The notes: a model not told the origin generated them from the sequence alone. Counted from the first letter of the stretch, positions 35,521 through 44,924 are shown. The stretch is 52,161 nucleotides of DNA from Rhodocyclaceae bacterium (GCA_011391215.1 JAABQX010000007.1:1-52161); one strand, 5' to 3'. Numbers and translations: made by a program.

Positions 35521-37161
35521 TTACGAAACTTCCTCGCAGCTGGCGCGCTCGTAATCGGCGCCGCGCTCGACCAAGGCCTTGAGCTTGACCCGGTAAGTGA
35601 CGATTTCGGTCCAGGCTTCCATGATGCGGTCGGACTTGAAAGACCCCGGTGGCAGGATGGCGCCGACCGGCTGCTTAGACGCTTCGGGTGACATCAGCAG
35701 GAAACCGGGCAGGTATTGGTCCTGTACCGCCATCACTCCTGTGCGGCGCATGGCCACCGGCAGCGGCTTGCCCGCCATGAGCTGAATGCCGGCAGCAAGA
35801 TTGTCTTCCGCGATCTGCGTCCAGCGCACCACGCCGAGCAGGAAGCCGCTGCTGCCGGCCGGTTGCATGGCCACCAGTTGGCCGACGGCCAGACGTCCGC
35901 CTTCCTGGCTGAGCGGTCGCACCAGGCGCAAACCGTCGGCGGACTGGTCGAACAGGCCCCAGTCTTCGATCACCGACCAGTTTTCGAGTTGATAGTCATG
36001 GTTCTGGCTGTAATCGTCATCAAACCGGGTGGCAATGCGACCGAAGGTACCCAGTTCTTCACGCTGGCGGCGCAGTTCATCAGTATTCACGCTGCCGGGC
36101 GGCTTGAAAGGCTGATGACCGGAGATGTAATAGTGAATGACGTTAATGCCGGCGGCGAAACGGCAGGTGCCGCTCATCGGGTGCCGCTCATGCCGGCGCA
36201 GGACGCCGCCCTTGACCCAGCGCGGATAAACGCTGCGCAGCACTTCGCCGCAGGCCGGTTGCGTACAGTCGTCACCCAGCCCGAGCCGGGCCGGTGTATC
36301 TGCCGGATCGCCCTTGGCCAGCAGGTTCAGCCGCCGTTTCAGGCTTTTCCGTAATTCGGTGGTTTCGAGCCAGCGCGCACCGTTGCCTTCCTGCGGCCGG
36401 AAGACCGCCGGGGTGCTGCCATCAAGATCGACACAGAGCGGCAATGCGGGGGATTCCAGCGTCGGGGGGGTGGCAAGGATGTTGACTTTGCCCGCCCAGA
36501 GGCGCGCCCAGCGGATCACCCAGGTCTGCTGACGGGGCGGCAATTCGTGCAGGCTGGCCGCAGCGAGCAACATCAGTTCGATATAAGCCGCAGCCGGCGT
36601 CATCGGCGCAGCAGCACGCAGCTTATCCGGCACCGCTGCCCGCGTGACGGCCAGGGCTTCGGCGCTGGTATAGAGCGCATGGGCCTGGCGCCAGAAGTCT
36701 TTGCCGGGCTGACAGCCGGCGCGCATCAAATCGGTGTAATCGTCGGTCAGGGCGGCCAGAGCACGCTGGCAAATCGTCGCAGCCTGCAATTTAAGGCTGC
36801 CGTCACCTGCCAGAGAGGATTCCAGGCAACGAAGATAGCCGGTCAGCACCACCTCCCAGAGGCCATGGACAGCCTGCTGCACCGCCTGTTCGGCCAAGGT
36901 GAGCGGCAGCGGCTTGCCGGAAAACTTTTTCGCGCTTTCGCCTTGTGCGAAGTAGATCGATTCGCGCAGTGCCTCCAGCATCGCCAGGCGGACATCGCCA
37001 GCTAGGGTGAAACCGTTCAGCAACTGCAGCTGTTCCAGCAGTTGGACCTGCGTCTGCAGCGGATTCATCACCGGCAGTGTCTGTTGCCAGCTGCGGCATT
37101 GCTCAAGGTTGGTGAAGAGTGGCGGTTGTGCGGTAGTGGTAGGTGTCAATGCAAGGTTCAT
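35521..37161 (-). CDS. Conserved protein of unknown function (large cytoplasmic)
   Basis: 546 residues, not firmly recognised. No signal peptide or membrane span. The N-terminal two-thirds is helical and Leu/Ala/Gln-rich (LQTQVQLLEQLQLLNGFTLAGDVRLAMLEAL). The C-terminal third, from about residue 390, contains beta-rich sequence (GGRLAVGQLVAMQPAGSSGFLLGVVRWTQI) that could be a PilZ-like or other small barrel. Similar betaproteobacterial proteins are sometimes called c-di-GMP-binding, but I see no clear RxxxR plus D/NxSxxG pair. It is co-translated with the HIT gene (4-bp overlap) and ends 6 bp from the convergent kinase gene. Confidence 0.6.
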   Translation of the reverse strand: MNLALTPTTTAQPPLFTNLEQCRSWQQTLPVMNPLQTQVQLLEQLQLLNGFTLAGDVRLAMLEALRESIYFAQGESAKKFSGKPLPLTLAEQAVQQAVHGLWEVVLTGYLRCLESSLAGDGSLKLQAATICQRALAALTDDYTDLMRAGCQPGKDFWRQAHALYTSAEALAVTRAAVPDKLRAAAPMTPAAAYIELMLLAAASLHELPPRQQTWVIRWARLWAGKVNILATPPTLESPALPLCVDLDGSTPAVFRPQEGNGARWLETTELRKSLKRRLNLLAKGDPADTPARLGLGDDCTQPACGEVLRSVYPRWVKGGVLRRHERHPMSGTCRFAAGINVIHYYISGHQPFKPPGSVNTDELRRQREELGTFGRIATRFDDDYSQNHDYQLENWSVIEDWGLFDQSADGLRLVRPLSQEGGRLAVGQLVAMQPAGSSGFLLGVVRWTQIAEDNLAAGIQLMAGKPLPVAMRRTGVMAVQDQYLPGFLLMSPEASKQPVGAILPPGSFKSDRIMEAWTEIVTYRVKLKALVERGADYERASCEEVS

Positions 37162-37583
37162 GAGGTATCTCCCAGGCGCGCAGCCAGTGCTACGGCGAGA
37201 TCGGCGTCATCCGGCAGCGCCCGGGATGGCACCGGGCGACAGGCGGTCGCCCAGATGGGCGCCGGAAAGTGGCTGTCATCAACCCAGCGCGGAATCACGT
37301 GCCAATGCAGATGCGGCACGACATTGCCGAGGCTGGCCAGATTGATCTTGTCCGGCTGCACGACCGCCAGCACGGCGGCTTCGGTGGCGACGACAACATC
37401 CAGCAGATGATGGCGCTTGGCCACCGTCAGGTCGGACATCTCCCGGAAATGGCCGTGCCAGACCACCCGGCAGTAACCGGGGAAAGCCTGGCCTTCAACA
37501 CCACCGACGCGGACGACACGACATCGATCATCCTGCCAGAGGATCGTGCCACCGGGTGATTCGCACAATTCGCATGATTTCAT
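37158..37583 (-). CDS. HIT family nucleotide-binding protein
   Basis: 141 residues. The histidine triad is in VVPHLHWHVIPRW (HLHWHV), which binds the alpha phosphate and forms the nucleotidyl-enzyme intermediate in this family. The N-terminus CELCESPGG resembles a half zinc site. HIT proteins hydrolyse dinucleoside polyphosphates or nucleotide amidates; the substrate is not evident. It is the first gene of a two-gene minus-strand operon. Its upstream region is shared with the divergent hydrogenase operon. Confidence 0.88.
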   Translation of the reverse strand: MKSCELCESPGGTILWQDDRCRVVRVGGVEGQAFPGYCRVVWHGHFREMSDLTVAKRHHLLDVVVATEAAVLAVVQPDKINLASLGNVVPHLHWHVIPRWVDDSHFPAPIWATACRPVPSRALPDDADLAVALAARLGDTS

Positions 37584-37657
37584 GGTGCCAAGATAGCAAA
37601 AAGCGTCTCTTTGCGGCAGAGATTATGCGTTGCCGGGGGCCGGTAAGCCGCTCGTCT

Positions 37658-37681
37658 GCCGTCCTGCCGGCGCCGACTTTT
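37658..37681 (-). repeat. 24-bp dispersed motif upstream of the hydrogenase operon
   Basis: Two mismatches. It lies in the 216-bp region between the divergent HIT and hydrogenase genes. Confidence 0.85.
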
Positions 37682-37737
37682 TTCGGGATCCACCTGAACC
37701 TGCAGAGTCCATAAGTAAGCTCTCATATGTTTTTCTA

Positions 37738-37767
37738 TTGGGTTTTGTATTTTTCTGGGACTAAGAT
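37738..37767 (+). promoter_or_regulatory. Candidate promoter of the hydrogenase operon
   Basis: TTGGGT (37738-37743) and TAAGAT (37762-37767) are separated by 18 bp, resembling a sigma-70 -35/-10 pair, about 33 bp before the start codon. GGGAGGG at 37784-37790 is a strong ribosome-binding site. No sigma-54 -24/-12 pair or FNR box was found here. Confidence 0.4.
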
Positions 37768-37799
37768 GAATTGGTCAGTGATAGGGAGGGACAAGAGCA

Positions 37800-38897
37800 A
37801 TGAGCAAATCCACCAGCAAAGCGGCAGGTAGCGTTGCCGCGTCTTTGCACGCTGCAGGTATCAGCCGCCGGGAGTTTCTCGGTTTTTGCGCTACGCTGGC
37901 GGCAGCCTACTCGTTGCCGGCTTCAGCGGCCCAGGCGATAGCCGCCGCGCTGGAAAAGGCGGCACGACCATCGGTCATCTGGATGTCGTTCCAGGAGTGC
38001 ACGGGCTGCACCGAGTCACTGACTAGGTCGCACACGCCAACGGTCGAAGGCTTGATTCTCGAAACCATCTCGCTCGACTATCACCATACATTGCAGGCTG
38101 CTTCGGGCGAAGCCGCTGAAAAAGCCCGCGAACAGGCGATGCACGACAATTACGGCAAGTACTTGCTGGTCGTCGATGGGTCGATTCCGCTCGGCAACCC
38201 GGGTTTTTCAACCATCGCCGGTGTCAGCAACCTGGAGATGCTCAAGGAAACCGCCAAGGGTGCGGCCGCCATCATTGCCGTCGGCACCTGTGCGACCTAC
38301 GGCGGACTGCCCGCCGCGTTGCCCAATCCTACCGGGGCAGTCGGCGTGAACCAGTTGATCAAGGATAAACCGGTGGTCAATGTGCCGGGCTGTCCGCCAA
38401 TTCCGGTCGTCATCACCGGCGTGCTGGCGCATTTCCTCACCTTCGGCAAGCTGCCGGAACTCGATGCGCTGGGGCGGCCCAAGGTGTTTTACGGCGAAAG
38501 CATCCACGACCGCTGTTACCGACGGCCGTTCTACGACCAAGGCAAGTTTGCCAAGACTTTCGACGATGCGGGTGCGCGCGATGGCTGGTGCCTCTTCGAA
38601 CTGGGCTGCAAGGGTCCGGTGACCAACAACGCCTGCGCCACCACCAAGTGGAACGGTGGTGTGTCTTTCCCGATCCAGTCCGGACACGGCTGTATCGGCT
38701 GCTCGGAACCGAATTTCTGGGATGCCGGTGGCTTCTACAAAGCCCTGTCTGCACCGGCACAGCCCCTGAAAGTCGGTGCCGGCGTGGCGGCGGCAGCGGC
38801 CGCAGTCGGCGTGGCAGTGAGTTTTTCCAATCGTGGCAAGAAGGGTGCGGCCAAGGCAGCGCACGAAACCACGACGCTCGACGATCTGGAGCCATAG
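37800..38897 (+). CDS. [NiFe] hydrogenase small subunit, Isp-linked type
   Basis: 365 residues. A twin-arginine signal (SRREFLGFCATLAAAYSL; RR at 23-24) sends the folded complex to the periplasm. Iron-sulfur ligands: ECTGCTES (about 63-69) and GTCATYGG for the proximal cluster; HDRCYRRPFYDQ and WCLFELGCKGP for the distal cluster; TKWNGGVSFP and HGCIGCSEPNFWD for the medial cluster. A C-terminal hydrophobic helix (about 322-342) anchors it in the membrane. It transfers electrons from the NiFe site to membrane partners Isp1/Isp2 encoded next. First gene of a five-gene operon. Confidence 0.93.
   Translation: MSKSTSKAAGSVAASLHAAGISRREFLGFCATLAAAYSLPASAAQAIAAALEKAARPSVIWMSFQECTGCTESLTRSHTPTVEGLILETISLDYHHTLQAASGEAAEKAREQAMHDNYGKYLLVVDGSIPLGNPGFSTIAGVSNLEMLKETAKGAAAIIAVGTCATYGGLPAALPNPTGAVGVNQLIKDKPVVNVPGCPPIPVVITGVLAHFLTFGKLPELDALGRPKVFYGESIHDRCYRRPFYDQGKFAKTFDDAGARDGWCLFELGCKGPVTNNACATTKWNGGVSFPIQSGHGCIGCSEPNFWDAGGFYKALSAPAQPLKVGAGVAAAAAAVGVAVSFSNRGKKGAAKAAHETTTLDDLEP
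38768..38791 (+). repeat. Possible degenerate 24-bp motif in the hydrogenase small-subunit gene
   Basis: 19 of 24 bases match. It encodes KVGAGVAA just before the C-terminal membrane helix; KVGxGxxA also occurs in the NtrY and Fmt copies. May be chance in GC-rich sequence. Confidence 0.3.
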
Positions 38898-38898
38898 C

Positions 38899-39558
38899 AT
38901 GGATCAATTACTTTTACTAACCTGGGCGCGTGGCACCGGCCTCAATCTGGCACTGTCAATCTTCGTACTGGGCGTCATCTGGCGTCTGATCGAAATCTAC
39001 AGCCTGGGCCGCAAGCAGGATCTCTCGGCGCCCCGCGATGTTCCCGGCGCATCTGGATGGCACACGATTTTTCGTCGCTCGGTGCCACCCCCGGGGATGC
39101 TCAAGGCCTCGCCGGTCAGCTACATCGGCGGCTATGTGTTTCACGTCGGATTGGCGGTGGTGATCTTCCTCTTTGCGCCGCATATCGAGTTGATCAAGAA
39201 CCTGTTGGGCCTTTCCTGGCCGGGTCTGCCTTCGCAGATGGTGGATTTCATCACCGTGGTCACCATGGCGGCGATGGTCGTGGTGCTGATCGACCGCATC
39301 ACCAAGCCGGTGAAGCGCTTTCTCAGCACTTTCGGCGACTGGTTCACCTGGACGCTGACTTTCCTGCCATTGCTGACGGGTTGGCTGGCCGTGCACCACC
39401 TGCTACTGCCCTACACGTTGATGCTGGCGCTGCATATCCTGAGCGTCGAACTACTGCTGATTTGCCTGCCCTTCACCAAGCTGTTCCACGCCTTCACGGT
39501 GTTCGGTTCGCGCTGGTACAACGGTGCGGTAAATGGTCATAAAGGAGTGCCGGTATGA
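38899..39558 (+). CDS. isp1: Isp1: NarI-like cytochrome b membrane subunit
   Basis: 219 residues from ATG 38899, one base after the small-subunit stop. Five or so membrane helices and well-placed histidines (YVFHVGLAVVIF, WLAVHHLLLPYTLMLALHILSVELLL, LFHAFTVF) match NarI/DsrM-like diheme cytochrome b. In Isp-type hydrogenases (hyn operon of purple sulfur bacteria) Isp1 takes electrons from the small subunit across the membrane to Isp2 or the quinone pool. It overlaps isp2 by 4 bp. Confidence 0.85.
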   Translation: MDQLLLLTWARGTGLNLALSIFVLGVIWRLIEIYSLGRKQDLSAPRDVPGASGWHTIFRRSVPPPGMLKASPVSYIGGYVFHVGLAVVIFLFAPHIELIKNLLGLSWPGLPSQMVDFITVVTMAAMVVVLIDRITKPVKRFLSTFGDWFTWTLTFLPLLTGWLAVHHLLLPYTLMLALHILSVELLLICLPFTKLFHAFTVFGSRWYNGAVNGHKGVPV

Positions 39559-40826
39559 GTGCTTCGCTCGACAAGGGCGTACGCGTCCTCAAGGAAGTCA
39601 TCGACGCGCCGATCGCAAGTTATTTCAACAGCTGCGTGCATTGCGGGCTATGCGCCGAAGCCTGTCTTTTCTACACGGAAACCGGCGACCCGAAATACAC
39701 GCCGATCCACAAGCTGGAACCGCTGCGGCGTCTCTACAATCAGGAATACACGCTGCTCGGGCGCCTGGCCAAAATGGTCGGCCTCTCCAAGCCGGTGACC
39801 GATGCCGAACTCGCCGAATGGCAGGAACTGGTCTACAACAGCTGCACCTTGTGCGGCCGCTGTTCTGTGGTTTGCCCGGTCGGCAACGACATCGTCTATA
39901 TGGTGCGCAAGTTCCGCGAAGGCATGTCGGCTTCCGGCCATGCGCCCGACGGGCTTAAGGGCGCCGTCACCCGGACAGTGAACATCGGAAGCCCGATGGG
40001 CATCAAGCTGCCGGCCGTGAAGGCACAGATGAAGCACGTCGAAGCCGATTACGGCATCGAGATTCCGCTTGATCTGGAAGGTGCGGAATACCTTGTGATG
40101 CTTTCGTCGATGGAGATCATCAACTTCCCCGAGTACCTGGGTGCGATCGCCAAGATCATGCGCCATGCTGGCAAGACCTGGACCCTCTGTTCGGAGGCTT
40201 TCGAGGCCACCAATGCCGGCATGCAGATCGGCAACTCGGATCTCGCGCGGGTGATCGTCAAACGTATCGTCGATGGTGCCGAAAAGCTCAAGGTCAAGAC
40301 CGTGATCAGCCCGGAATGCGGCCACGCCTACACAGCGCTGCGCTGGGAAGGGGCGAACCTGGTCGGCAAGCCCTTTACGTTCAAGGTGCAGCACATCATC
40401 GAGGTACTGGAAGAATTCCGCCTTGCCGGCCTGCTCAAGACCGAGGGCATGGAAACCGACCGCCTGACTTTCCACGACCCGTGCCAACTGGCGCGGCGCG
40501 GTGGCGTGATCCAGCCGCAACGTAACCTGATGGCCATGATCGCCAAGGATTTCCACGAGATGCCCGACGCCGGTTTCATGAACTGGTGTTGCGGCGGCGG
40601 CGGCGGCGCCAGCGCGATCGAGGAGGGCGAAGAACTCCGCCTCGAAGCCTTCAAGAAGAAGAAAAGCCAGCTTGATGCCGTCAAGCCGAAACGTCTGGTC
40701 ACGGCCTGCGCCAACTGCCGCATCGTCATCGAAGAAGGCCTGGAACATTACCAGATGAACCTGCCGGTGGTCGGGCTGACCGAGACGATCGCCGAACATA
40801 TTCCCGACCCCGTCGGCAAAGACTAA
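39555..40826 (+). CDS. isp2: Isp2: HdrD/DsrK-like iron-sulfur protein
   Basis: 423 residues. Two 4Fe-4S ferredoxin motifs: CVHCGLCAEAC (about 27-37) and CTLCGRCSVVCPVG (about 97-110). Two CCG domains follow: SPECGHAYTALRWEG and the later FHDPCQLARRGG ... NWCCGGGGGA ... TACANCRIVIEEGL. In HdrB/D proteins the CCG cysteines hold a noncubane cluster that reduces disulfides, so a heterodisulfide- or DsrC-like acceptor is possible. Cytoplasmic, docked on Isp1. Confidence 0.88.
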   Translation: MSASLDKGVRVLKEVIDAPIASYFNSCVHCGLCAEACLFYTETGDPKYTPIHKLEPLRRLYNQEYTLLGRLAKMVGLSKPVTDAELAEWQELVYNSCTLCGRCSVVCPVGNDIVYMVRKFREGMSASGHAPDGLKGAVTRTVNIGSPMGIKLPAVKAQMKHVEADYGIEIPLDLEGAEYLVMLSSMEIINFPEYLGAIAKIMRHAGKTWTLCSEAFEATNAGMQIGNSDLARVIVKRIVDGAEKLKVKTVISPECGHAYTALRWEGANLVGKPFTFKVQHIIEVLEEFRLAGLLKTEGMETDRLTFHDPCQLARRGGVIQPQRNLMAMIAKDFHEMPDAGFMNWCCGGGGGASAIEEGEELRLEAFKKKKSQLDAVKPKRLVTACANCRIVIEEGLEHYQMNLPVVGLTETIAEHIPDPVGKD

Positions 40827-40841
40827 AAGGAGTGGTCGATC

Positions 40842-41300
40842 ATGACCATCAGTAATGACAAAGAGCTCAAGGCCGCATTGGCCACGTTGGACGATAGTGA
40901 GCGCCGTCGAGTAGCCACGCTATTGGTGCAGCAGGTGCTCGAATTGTCCGGTGATGCCCGCGTCAAGGGCGGGCTGGATCTGGCCGGGCGGACGGATGCC
41001 GGCAGTGCGGAACTGGCGGTCGCTGCGGCGGGCGTGAATACGGCACGTGTGGAAAGCTTCACCCAGTGCGGGCGCGATACCGACTGGGCCGCGCAGGCCA
41101 GCCATTTTGTGGCGCGCGCGGCGCAGGAGTGCGTCAAACCTGCCGTGGATCTGTCAGCCGCCTGGGAGGCGGCCATGCAGGCACGCATGGCACGCATGTG
41201 CAAGACCCTCGCAGCCGGTGAGGGAACCGACAATCGGGAAGCCGAAGCGCAGTATCAGGTGCTGGATGCATTCTTGAAGGCAAAGGGAAGCGGATCATGA
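40842..41300 (+). CDS. Unknown protein between isp2 and the hydrogenase large subunit
   Basis: 152 residues; not recognised. Mostly helical and soluble, without membrane segments or a signal peptide. Only two cysteines (in FTQCGRD and QECVKP) plus MCKTL near the end, and no complete metal motif. AAAAGGAG precedes the ATG, and its stop overlaps the large-subunit start (ATGA), so it is made with the hydrogenase. In the Isp-type operons I know the order is small-isp1-isp2-large, so this gene is an addition; a chaperone or assembly role for the large subunit is a guess. Confidence 0.7.
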   Translation: MTISNDKELKAALATLDDSERRRVATLLVQQVLELSGDARVKGGLDLAGRTDAGSAELAVAAAGVNTARVESFTQCGRDTDWAAQASHFVARAAQECVKPAVDLSAAWEAAMQARMARMCKTLAAGEGTDNREAEAQYQVLDAFLKAKGSGS

Positions 41301-43042
41301 ACCAACGTGTTGTTATCGACCCCATCACCCGCATTGAGGGTCATCTGCGCATCGAAGCGGAGATGCAAGACGGGCGGATCTCCGAAGCTTATTCAGCCGG
41401 CACGATGGTACGCGGGCTGGAGGTCATCCTGCGCGGGCGCGATCCGCGCGACGCCTGGGCCTTCGCGCAACGCATCTGCGGCGTATGCACGGTAGTGCAT
41501 GCCATCGCCTCGGTGCGCGCCGTCGAGGATGCGCTCAAGTACCCGATCCCGCCCAATGCCGAACTGATCCGAAACCTGATGGTCGGCGCACAATACATCC
41601 ACGACCATGTGATGCACTTCTATCACCTGCATGCGCTCGACTGGGTGGATATCGTCAGCGCGCTCAAGGCCGACCCGAAAGCGACCTCGGACTTGGCACA
41701 GTCGATTTCGAGTTATTCGAAATCTTCGCCGGGCTATTTTGCCGACGTGCAGAAGAAAATCAAGACCATCGCTGAAACCGGCAAGCTCGGCATTTTCCAG
41801 AACGGCTACTGGGGACATCCCGCTTACAAGTTACCGCCGGAAGCCAACCTGATGGCGGTGGCCCATTACCTCGATGCCCTCAGCTGGCAACGCGATGTCA
41901 CCGCGATCCATGCAATTCTTGGCGGCAAGAATCCGCATCCAAATTTCGTCGTCGGCGGTACGCCGATCGCGATCAGCGTACACACCGACAAGTCAGCTGG
42001 CGGCGGCGGGCAGAGCGGCACGGCACTCGACGTGACAGGTCTTGCCCGTATCCAGTCCGTCATCCAGTCGATGCGCGAATTTGTCGATCAGGTCTATGTA
42101 CCGGACACGCTGGCGATTGCCAGTTTCTACAAGGACTGGTTCAAGCAGGGCGAAGGTCTGGGTAACTTCATGTGCTATGGCGATTTCCCGACGCGTGGCC
42201 TGGGTGATCCGTCGAGCTTCCTGTTCCCGCGCGGAGTCATTCTCGACCGCGATCTGACGAAAATTCACCCGGTCGATCTCAACGCGCCGGATGAGGTGCA
42301 GGAATATATTGCGCATTCGTGGTACGACTACGCCGGCGGCAAAGACAAGGGTCTGCATCCGTATCAGGGCGAGACGACCTTGAATTACAGCGGACCGAAG
42401 CCTCCATTCCAGCACCTGCCGGTCGAAAATGCCTATTCCTGGCTCAAGGCGCCACGCTGGAAAGGCAAGGCGGTAGAGGTCGGCCCGCTCGCCCGGGTAC
42501 TGATGCTTTACGCGAACGGCCACGAACCGACACGCGAACTGGCCGGCATGGTGCTGAAGCAGCTCGATGTGCCGATCACCGCCCTGTATTCGACGCTTGG
42601 CCGCACGGCGGCGCGTACGCTCGAAACCAAGTTGCTCGCTGATGCGATGCAGGGCTGGTACGACCAGCTGGTCGCCAATATCAAGGCGGGCGATCTGCGC
42701 ACCTTCAACGATGCGCTGTGGGATCCGGCGAAATGGCCGAAAAAATCGCAAGGCGTAGGCTTCATGGAGGCACCACGCGGCGCGCTGGCGCATTGGATCG
42801 TCATCGAAGACGGCAAGATCGCCAACTATCAGGCGGTGGTGCCGAGCACCTGGAACGCCGGTCCGCGTGACCCGCAGGGTCAGTCCGGCGCCTACGAGGC
42901 TGCCCTCAAGGGCCATGCCCTGCACGATCCGGCACAACCCATCGAGGTATTGCGCACCATCCACAGTTTCGACCCCTGCATTGCCTGCGCGGTACATCTG
43001 ACGGACGAGAGCGGTTCAGCTTTCGAGGTACGTGTGGACTGA
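41297..43042 (+). CDS. [NiFe] hydrogenase large subunit
   Basis: 581 residues. Nickel ligands: RICGVC (C61 and C64) and DPCIACAVH near the end (C561 and C564). After H567 a 14-residue tail (LTDESGSAFEVRVD) remains, so a maturation endopeptidase must cut after the histidine; no such gene, nor any hyp gene, is in the window. N-terminal IDPITRIEGHLRIEAEM and the group 1 motif around GLE..LRGRDPRDAW are present. It splits hydrogen in the periplasm. Last gene of the operon. Confidence 0.95.
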   Translation: MNQRVVIDPITRIEGHLRIEAEMQDGRISEAYSAGTMVRGLEVILRGRDPRDAWAFAQRICGVCTVVHAIASVRAVEDALKYPIPPNAELIRNLMVGAQYIHDHVMHFYHLHALDWVDIVSALKADPKATSDLAQSISSYSKSSPGYFADVQKKIKTIAETGKLGIFQNGYWGHPAYKLPPEANLMAVAHYLDALSWQRDVTAIHAILGGKNPHPNFVVGGTPIAISVHTDKSAGGGGQSGTALDVTGLARIQSVIQSMREFVDQVYVPDTLAIASFYKDWFKQGEGLGNFMCYGDFPTRGLGDPSSFLFPRGVILDRDLTKIHPVDLNAPDEVQEYIAHSWYDYAGGKDKGLHPYQGETTLNYSGPKPPFQHLPVENAYSWLKAPRWKGKAVEVGPLARVLMLYANGHEPTRELAGMVLKQLDVPITALYSTLGRTAARTLETKLLADAMQGWYDQLVANIKAGDLRTFNDALWDPAKWPKKSQGVGFMEAPRGALAHWIVIEDGKIANYQAVVPSTWNAGPRDPQGQSGAYEAALKGHALHDPAQPIEVLRTIHSFDPCIACAVHLTDESGSAFEVRVD

Positions 43043-43143
43043 AGCAGAGGGAGTTCGCGAAAAGACTGCCAAAACCTGCATTTCGTGCACCCTGCAGCCC
43101 TGAAATTTGATTAAATTCAGATTCCAATTGCAGGAGGCCTGAC

Positions 43144-44076
43144 ATGTCCGCACAAAAGTACCGCCTGGTGACGCGCAGCGATTTCGACGGCCTGGTTTGT
43201 GCCGTGTTGTTGAACGAACTTGACCTGATCGACGACATCAAGTTTGTCCATCCCAAGGACATGCAGGATGGCAAGGTCGAAATTACCGACCGCGACATCA
43301 CCACCAACCTGCCCTACGTGCCGGGCGTGCATCTGGCCTTCGACCATCATCTCTCCGAAACCTTCCGCAACCCCGGCGAGCGCCCCGAACACATCATCTA
43401 CCCCGACGCCCCCTCGGCGGCGCGCGTAGTCTTCGAACATTACGGTGGCAAGAACCGCTTTCCGGCTGCCTTCAACGACATGATGGTGGCGGTCGACAAG
43501 GCCGATGCGGCGCAATTTGCCCGCGACGAAGTGCTCGCCCCGCAAGGCTGGGTGCTGCTCAACTACCTGATGGATTCGCGCACCGGCCTCGGTCGCTTCC
43601 GCGAGTTCCGCGTCAGCAATTACCAGTTGATGATGGATCTCATCAAGTACTGCCGCGACCATGGCATCGACGACATTCTCAAGCTGCCCGATGTCAAGGA
43701 ACGTGTCGACCTTTATTTTGACCATGCCGAAAAGGCCAAGGAACAGGTCCAACGCTGCAGCAAGGTGTTCAAGAATCTGCTGGTCCTCGACCTGCGAAAC
43801 GAAGAGACGATCTTCGCGACCAACCGTTTCATGATCTACGCTCTCTACCCCGACACCAATATTTCCATCCACGTCATGTGGGGCGTGCAGAAGCTGAACA
43901 CTGTCTTCGCGACCGGCAAGTCCATCCTCAACCGTACTTCGAAGACCAACATCGGCGAGTTGATGCTGCATTACGGCGGCGGCGGCCATGAGAACGCCGG
44001 CACCTGCCAGATCGCCAATGAGGATGCGGCCGTCGTGCTCCAAAAACTGGTCGCACGCATCAACGCCGACGGCTGA
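43144..44076 (+). CDS. DHH/DHHA1-family phosphoesterase
   Basis: 310 residues. Metal-binding motifs: TRSDFDGLVCAVLL (motif 1 DxD), HPKDMQDGKVEITDRD, AFDHHLSET (DHH) and AVDKADAAQF. The C-terminal DHHA1-like motif is YGGGGHENAGTCQ. The family includes exopolyphosphatase-like, pAp and c-di-nucleotide phosphodiesterases; the substrate is not decidable. GCAGGAGGCCTGAC gives a strong ribosome-binding site. About 100 bp separate it from the hydrogenase gene, with a near-palindrome at about 43103-43123 (CTGAA ... TTCAG). Confidence 0.85.
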   Translation: MSAQKYRLVTRSDFDGLVCAVLLNELDLIDDIKFVHPKDMQDGKVEITDRDITTNLPYVPGVHLAFDHHLSETFRNPGERPEHIIYPDAPSAARVVFEHYGGKNRFPAAFNDMMVAVDKADAAQFARDEVLAPQGWVLLNYLMDSRTGLGRFREFRVSNYQLMMDLIKYCRDHGIDDILKLPDVKERVDLYFDHAEKAKEQVQRCSKVFKNLLVLDLRNEETIFATNRFMIYALYPDTNISIHVMWGVQKLNTVFATGKSILNRTSKTNIGELMLHYGGGGHENAGTCQIANEDAAVVLQKLVARINADG

Positions 44077-44102
44077 GCTCACCCAACAGCGCCGTTCACC
44101 TT

Positions 44103-44879
44103 TTGAATTTCGCACCGCCCGCCCTTTCCTCGCGCGCGCTGGCGGTCTGGCGGCGTAATTTTCTCGTCTGGCGCAAACTCGCCCTGCCGTCGTTGCTGGG
44201 CAACCTCGCCGACCCGATGATCTACCTGTTCGGGCTCGGCTACGGTCTGGGCGGCCTTGTGCCCGAAGTTCAGGGGGTCAGCTACATCGCCTTCCTCGCT
44301 GCCGGCACAGTGTGCGCCTCGACCATGAATGCCGCATCGTTCGAAGCGCTGTATTCCGGGTTCTCGCGCATGCACGTACAGCGCACCTGGGAAGCCATCA
44401 TGAATGCCCCCGTGTCGCTCGACGACGTGGTGGCCGGCGAATGCCTGTGGGCAGCCACCAAGGCCACCATCTCCGGCGCGGCAATCCTGCTGGTCATTGC
44501 GCTGCTCGGCTTCGTCTCCAGCCCGCTGGCGCTCGCGGCCCTGCCGGTGATTTTCCTCACCGGCCTGTGCTTTGCGGCGCTCGGCCTGACGGTGACGGTA
44601 GTTTCACCCTCCTACGATTTCTTCATGTACTACTTCACGCTGTTCATCACGCCCATGGTCTTGCTCTCCGGGGTATTTTTCCCGATGGATCAGCTCCCGG
44701 CAGCGGTACGGACCATGGCTGATGTCCTGCCGCTCACCCATGCGGTGGATCTGGTACGGCCGCTGGCCTTCGGCGAATTGCCTGAAAACATTTTCACCCA
44801 TTGCGCTGTCTTGCTCGGTATTACGCTCGTTGCGTTTTGGTTGGCGGTTGCATTGGCGCGGCGCCGGCTGCTGAAGTAA
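44103..44879 (+). CDS. ABC-2 type transporter permease (NodJ-like)
   Basis: 258 residues with six hydrophobic helices, of the ABC-2/NodJ family (LADPMIYLFGLGYGLGG, SPSYDFFMYYFTLFITPMVLLSGVFFPMDQLP, LPLTHAVDLVRPL). Start is TTG 44103; no better ATG fits without losing the N-terminal amphipathic segment. Such permeases need an ABC ATPase (NodI-like), which is not next to it here, so it is an orphan in this window. It lies 26 bp after the DHH gene. The substrate could be a lipid, oligosaccharide or drug; not assigned. Confidence 0.78.
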   Translation: MNFAPPALSSRALAVWRRNFLVWRKLALPSLLGNLADPMIYLFGLGYGLGGLVPEVQGVSYIAFLAAGTVCASTMNAASFEALYSGFSRMHVQRTWEAIMNAPVSLDDVVAGECLWAATKATISGAAILLVIALLGFVSSPLALAALPVIFLTGLCFAALGLTVTVVSPSYDFFMYYFTLFITPMVLLSGVFFPMDQLPAAVRTMADVLPLTHAVDLVRPLAFGELPENIFTHCAVLLGITLVAFWLAVALARRRLLK

Positions 44880-44924
44880 CTTGATACCTATGCGCTAACG
44901 CCTCCAGGTGAAGGTTGAGGCGGT

